From: Owenia fusiformis
Taxonomy: Eukaryota > Annelida > Polychaeta > Sabellida > Oweniidae
Length of the DNA: 60,000 nucleotides
NCBI GenBank assembly: GCA_903813345.2
Contig: CAIIXF020000001.1
Location: 12,979,915 to 13,039,914, forward strand
Reading direction: 5' to 3'
A program made the translations under genes and the position numbers. Below the pieces are notes generated by a model. The model made no database searches, was not told the origin of the DNA, and saw nothing but the letters and a program-made list of their open reading frames with translations. Positions 56,974-60,000 of this stretch are shown piece by piece; positions within the stretch are counted from its first letter, which is position 1, and the number at the start of each line of letters is the position of its first letter.

Positions 56974-59802
56974 ATGAACAAGTTTGTTTTTATTATCTTA
57001 ATCGTCTCAGTACTCTACGCTCGTGGAAAAGAGGATTTGCTAAACATAAAGGTTGGGTTGTTACTACCAAGGACAGGCTCTCTGGACTATCTAGGATGGG
57101 AAACGAACGCTGCAGCAACAACCATGGCAATTGAGAAGGCTCGCATAGACGGCATCTATGATCCAGAACGTGTTAATGTTTCGTAAGTTTTTCACTTCGA
57201 ATCTATTATGATGAATTATGATGATGAACTTGAATATTCAAATTGTGTTTAAAAAATTACAAGCCCATAAAGTATATATAAAGGTAAACTTACATTATGA
57301 TATAAAAAAGATTACTGATACAAATACTTAGCAGAACCTAGGGTATAAAACGAAAAATAGCCAAGATTTTGACTTCATTGACACTGAAAGTAGACCCCAA
57401 AATTAATGATACAGAAACAAACCTTCGAGAGATTATTATTCAGAGTAGCTTGGCGAGATACAAAGTGCTGGGAAAGACATGGAATTGGGGCAGCTGTTGA
57501 ACTGTTCAGATACGAAAATGTATCTGCTTTCGTTGGTCCTGCGTGTTCTGAAGGTATATTGAATGGGTTGGGGAACGGGTCTCCTCTGCTTGCCATCATG
57601 TTAAGGGAGAAACGAATGCTACAGATGAGGTGGCATCCATTCTGCTTGTCTCGTTGGATTCAATATGATCTGACTGTTAGTTTTGCCAATAAGAGGAGAC
57701 CCCTGTGTCTGTATCTGTGTTTCCTGATGATATGACATTATCATCAAGATTATATTCAGTCGATGTATCTATTAAAATTGACTTTCAGTATAGACTTCAG
57801 GGATACCAAGTGTTGGGAGAGGCATGGTATAGGTGCTGCAGTCACCCTCTACAGGGAAGCCAATGTTGACGCGTTTATAGGCCCCGCGTGTTCCGAAGGT
57901 ATCCATGATGTTGCAATCATTGCTTCATACAAGACAAAGTTCACTTAAAACATGATTCACATTCTAGGTCGCAAAATACAACATAGTAGTATTAGTATTC
58001 ACAAATTGGCCCTGCTATATGATCGAATTGCTGAAATTCGTTCTTCTTGTATACGTGATCTTTTATGCTCTGAAAATCAGCCTTTTCGGTCGGTCTTTAA
58101 ACAAATTTCAACATACCCGATACGTGAAATGAATACATACGTACAAAGAAGGTTAAGTGCTTGTATTTTGCGAACCAGTCTGAGTCATGTTATTTTTATT
58201 CTCAAAAAATCTTACAATATACTTGTTAAATTTACAGAATTCAATACGTAGATACGCGCTGTAACGAGAGGGAGGGAATAGGAAAAGCGGTTGAACTTTA
58301 CCGACACGACAACATTGATGCGTTTATCGGGCCCGCTTGCTCATCTCGTGGGTAACCTCTTGTCTCCCAACCACTGAGTGATATATTGTATAACACGTAG
58401 TCTAATCAAACAAAATAACTAATGAATATGTATATACAACGAAATATTCTGTAACTAATATGTAACTCAATAATTTCAATGATGTTTAAAAGTAATTTTA
58501 ACTGAAATTATTTCGTTTTAATCAGCAATCTATTGTATATAATATATATGTATATATAACAAGGCATGGGTAAAACAATACATTACCAATTTAGAAGTTT
58601 TAGAAATGTGAGATTTTTTGAGTGCATCCAATAGTTGTACGGGAAAAATGAGTAACATTTTATCGAATTAGTTAGTATGACACAGAGGAACTTCACCTCT
58701 ACCTATAATTCATAAAAATACATTTGCACCAGAAAAAACTTTAAACATTTAATTAAATTTGAATAAATATAAATAAATTAATATAAAGGATTTTAAATTG
58801 CGTATCTTAAGCTGCCGTTCCAGTGGGTCATTTAGCCTCATTTTGGAACATCCCAATGTTTGGACATGCCTCAACGGATCCGGTATTATCCAACAAAAGA
58901 CTCTTCACAACTCTTCTCCGCCTGCTTCCACCCTACAACAAAATGGGATCAGCGTTCGTTGAAATCTTTAAGTTTTATGGATGGAGACGGTGTGTGATGC
59001 TAACAACACGCCTGGCGTCCTTGATGAGTGAAGCGTCAAGATCTGTTTTACAAAAGTTTCGGGAGTTTAACATCACACTGGCAGATTTCATTGAAGTTAA
59101 TAGTAATCTTGATGACAGCGATATTGATGATTATTTGAGAAGATTTCAACATCGGGGAAGAAGTAAGTCGGCTTTTTCTTCAGTTGATCATTTTAACATG
59201 GCCATTTTCAATTGTGTGGGTAAGCTATATAGTTGAAATCAAAATGAATTTCAAGTACTTGTTTTGATAACATTCTAGCAGTATTCTCTAAAGCAAATGA
59301 AGGAATTACTCTTCTTGGTCTTGCCAACTCCACTTACGACCATTTACTCACATCCTGATACATAGCGTTCTTATTTTCGCAGTTATCGTATTGCTGTTAA
59401 CTACAAATGATATCAGACGAGTCATGGTCCGCGCAAGACATATGGGACTGACGAACGGAGATTATGTCTTCTTGACTACACTTTATATTCTGCCAACTGA
59501 CGAGGTCTTGCGTCCATGGGTAGCTAACAATACCGGCGATTTTGGAGCCAAAGATGCATTTCAATCTCTATTACACGTGAGACACAAAATTTATTTTTCT
59601 TCTTTTTACGTGTTCTTATAACTCATTAAATTCAGGTGTGATTACATTTTGTGTCTTACTTATCAAATGATGATGATATTTCTAGGTCACTGTTGCATCT
59701 GTGAAAACACCAAAATCAGATGCGTTCCGTGAACAAATGGCGACTGAAATGCGCAAACCTCCTTGGAACTGGAACACTAACATTTTCGGCGGGGACATCA
59801 AG
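56974..59802 (+). CDS. Receptor with ANF-type ligand-binding region, 5' part (runs off the window)
   Basis: Coding exons: 56974-57182, one of three alternative second exons (57444-57553, 57789-57898 or 58238-58347), 58824-59162, 59383-59576, 59686-59802; further exons lie beyond 60000. ATG at 56974 starts MNKFVFIILIVSVLYARGKE, a signal peptide. VGLLLPRTGSLDYLGWETNA then begins the type-I periplasmic-binding-like (ANF_receptor) fold. The second exon holds the GPAC motif, also seen in natriuretic peptide receptors and receptor guanylate cyclases. FWNIPMFGHASTDPVLSNK and IFKFYGWRRC continue the first lobe. The ligand should bind between the two lobes outside the cell. The membrane, kinase-homology and cyclase parts are not visible, so a clearance-type receptor or another class-C-like receptor remains possible. 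Confidence 0.8.
57444..57553 (+). CDS. Receptor alternative exon 2a
   Basis: Acceptor ttattcag, donor GTATAT, 110 nt, phase 2 in and phase 1 out. Encodes RDTKCWERHGIGAAVELF through SAFVGPACSE. It differs from 2b at about nine positions, mainly around the Cys-flanking start and the loop before GPAC. Confidence 0.8.
57789..57898 (+). CDS. Receptor alternative exon 2b
   Basis: Acceptor gactttcag, donor GTATCC, 110 nt, with phases identical to 2a. Encodes RDTKCWERHGIGAAVTLY through DAFIGPACSE. Closest to 2a (about three-quarters identical). Confidence 0.8.
58238..58347 (+). CDS. Receptor alternative exon 2c
   Basis: Acceptor aaatttacag, donor GTGGGT, 110 nt, with the same phases. Encodes VDTRCNEREGIGKAVELY through DAFIGPACSS. 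The most diverged copy. Its last base is C, not G, so the codon joined to the next exon becomes Leu instead of Val. Confidence 0.75.
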
Positions 59803-59861
59803 GTTTATAATTCAACAATCTTTTGCTAATTATAACTCAGGATCACAAATTTTTGATAAAA

Positions 59862-60000
59862 GTCCTTCACATGTTACGTCCGATTTTTAACAATGTTTGA
59901 GAAAATCCCTTCACACTTAACCTCTGATTCTTAACAATGTTTGAGAAAATTCCTCCACGTGTAACCTCCGATTCTTTACAATGTTTGAGAAAGTTCCTCA
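59862..60000. repeat. 44-bp minisatellite, at least three copies, running off the window
   Basis: The unit ccttcacacttaacctctga ttcttaacaatgtttgagaa is repeated from about 59862 with a few substitutions per copy. It lies in the receptor intron after the exon ending at 59802. Confidence 0.8.

Noticed and set aside
57554-57788. A fourth receptor exon 2 copy between 2a and 2b or elsewhere in the introns
   Set aside because: No further segment has the GPAC-type motif with flanking splice sites.
1-60000. CRISPR arrays, operons or prokaryotic defence systems
   Set aside because: The repeats seen are tandem or inverted transposon repeats without unique spacers, and the genes are intron-containing eukaryotic genes.

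Overview
The window is AT-rich eukaryotic (metazoan) DNA. Its genes are split into short exons with GT-AG introns and embedded in dense transposon sequence. Signal-peptide CAP proteins with sushi domains, a receptor with an ANF/guanylate-cyclase-type ligand-binding region, a Ty3-like LTR element, a tRNA-derived SINE and many terminal-inverted-repeat (TIR) elements suggest a marine invertebrate. I cannot name the species or phylum from the sequence.

Minus strand, about 1-55.3 kb: a tandem array of paralogous secreted CAP proteins. I assembled three complete nine-exon genes by hand: gene A (16367 to 9586), gene B (44335 to 17380) and gene C (55302 to 47313). The first codons of a fourth, gene D, lie at the left edge (24 to 1). 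All use the same exon phases and almost the same exon lengths, and give open frames of 477, 480 and 476 aa. The inferred architecture is signal peptide, CAP/SCP domain, Thr-rich linker, divergent Cys-rich (sushi-like) module, 23-residue Cys exon, canonical sushi/CCP domain and an unassigned beta-rich C-terminal domain with Cys. Gene B is stretched to 27 kb because its introns 5 and 6 hold a 7 kb LTR retrotransposon and a 5.2 kb giant inverted-repeat element.

Plus strand, 56.97-60 kb: the 5' end of a receptor gene whose ectodomain belongs to the ANF_receptor/periplasmic-binding-like fold. Its second coding exon is present three times in tandem. Each copy is exactly 110 nt with identical splice phases, so only one copy per transcript keeps the frame. 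This is the signature of mutually exclusive alternative exons in a ligand-binding domain, and it is the most interesting single feature here.

Mobile DNA: an LTR element (28619-35578) has 2180-bp near-identical LTRs, a 4-bp ATAT target duplication and an 18-nt tRNA-Leu primer site. It carries only gag and protease, with no reverse transcriptase or integrase. A CACTA-like element (1312-4820) contains nested tandem repeats. A Transib/RAG-like TIR element (51444-52720) has CACGATG/CACGGTG ends and a 5-bp duplication. Also present are a giant inverted repeat with a broken ORF (19312-24588), mariner-like and Harbinger-like MITEs, foldback hairpins, minisatellites and a tRNA-derived SINE.

All exon junctions were deduced by reading splice sites, phase and paralogue alignment by eye. 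No transcript evidence or database search was available.
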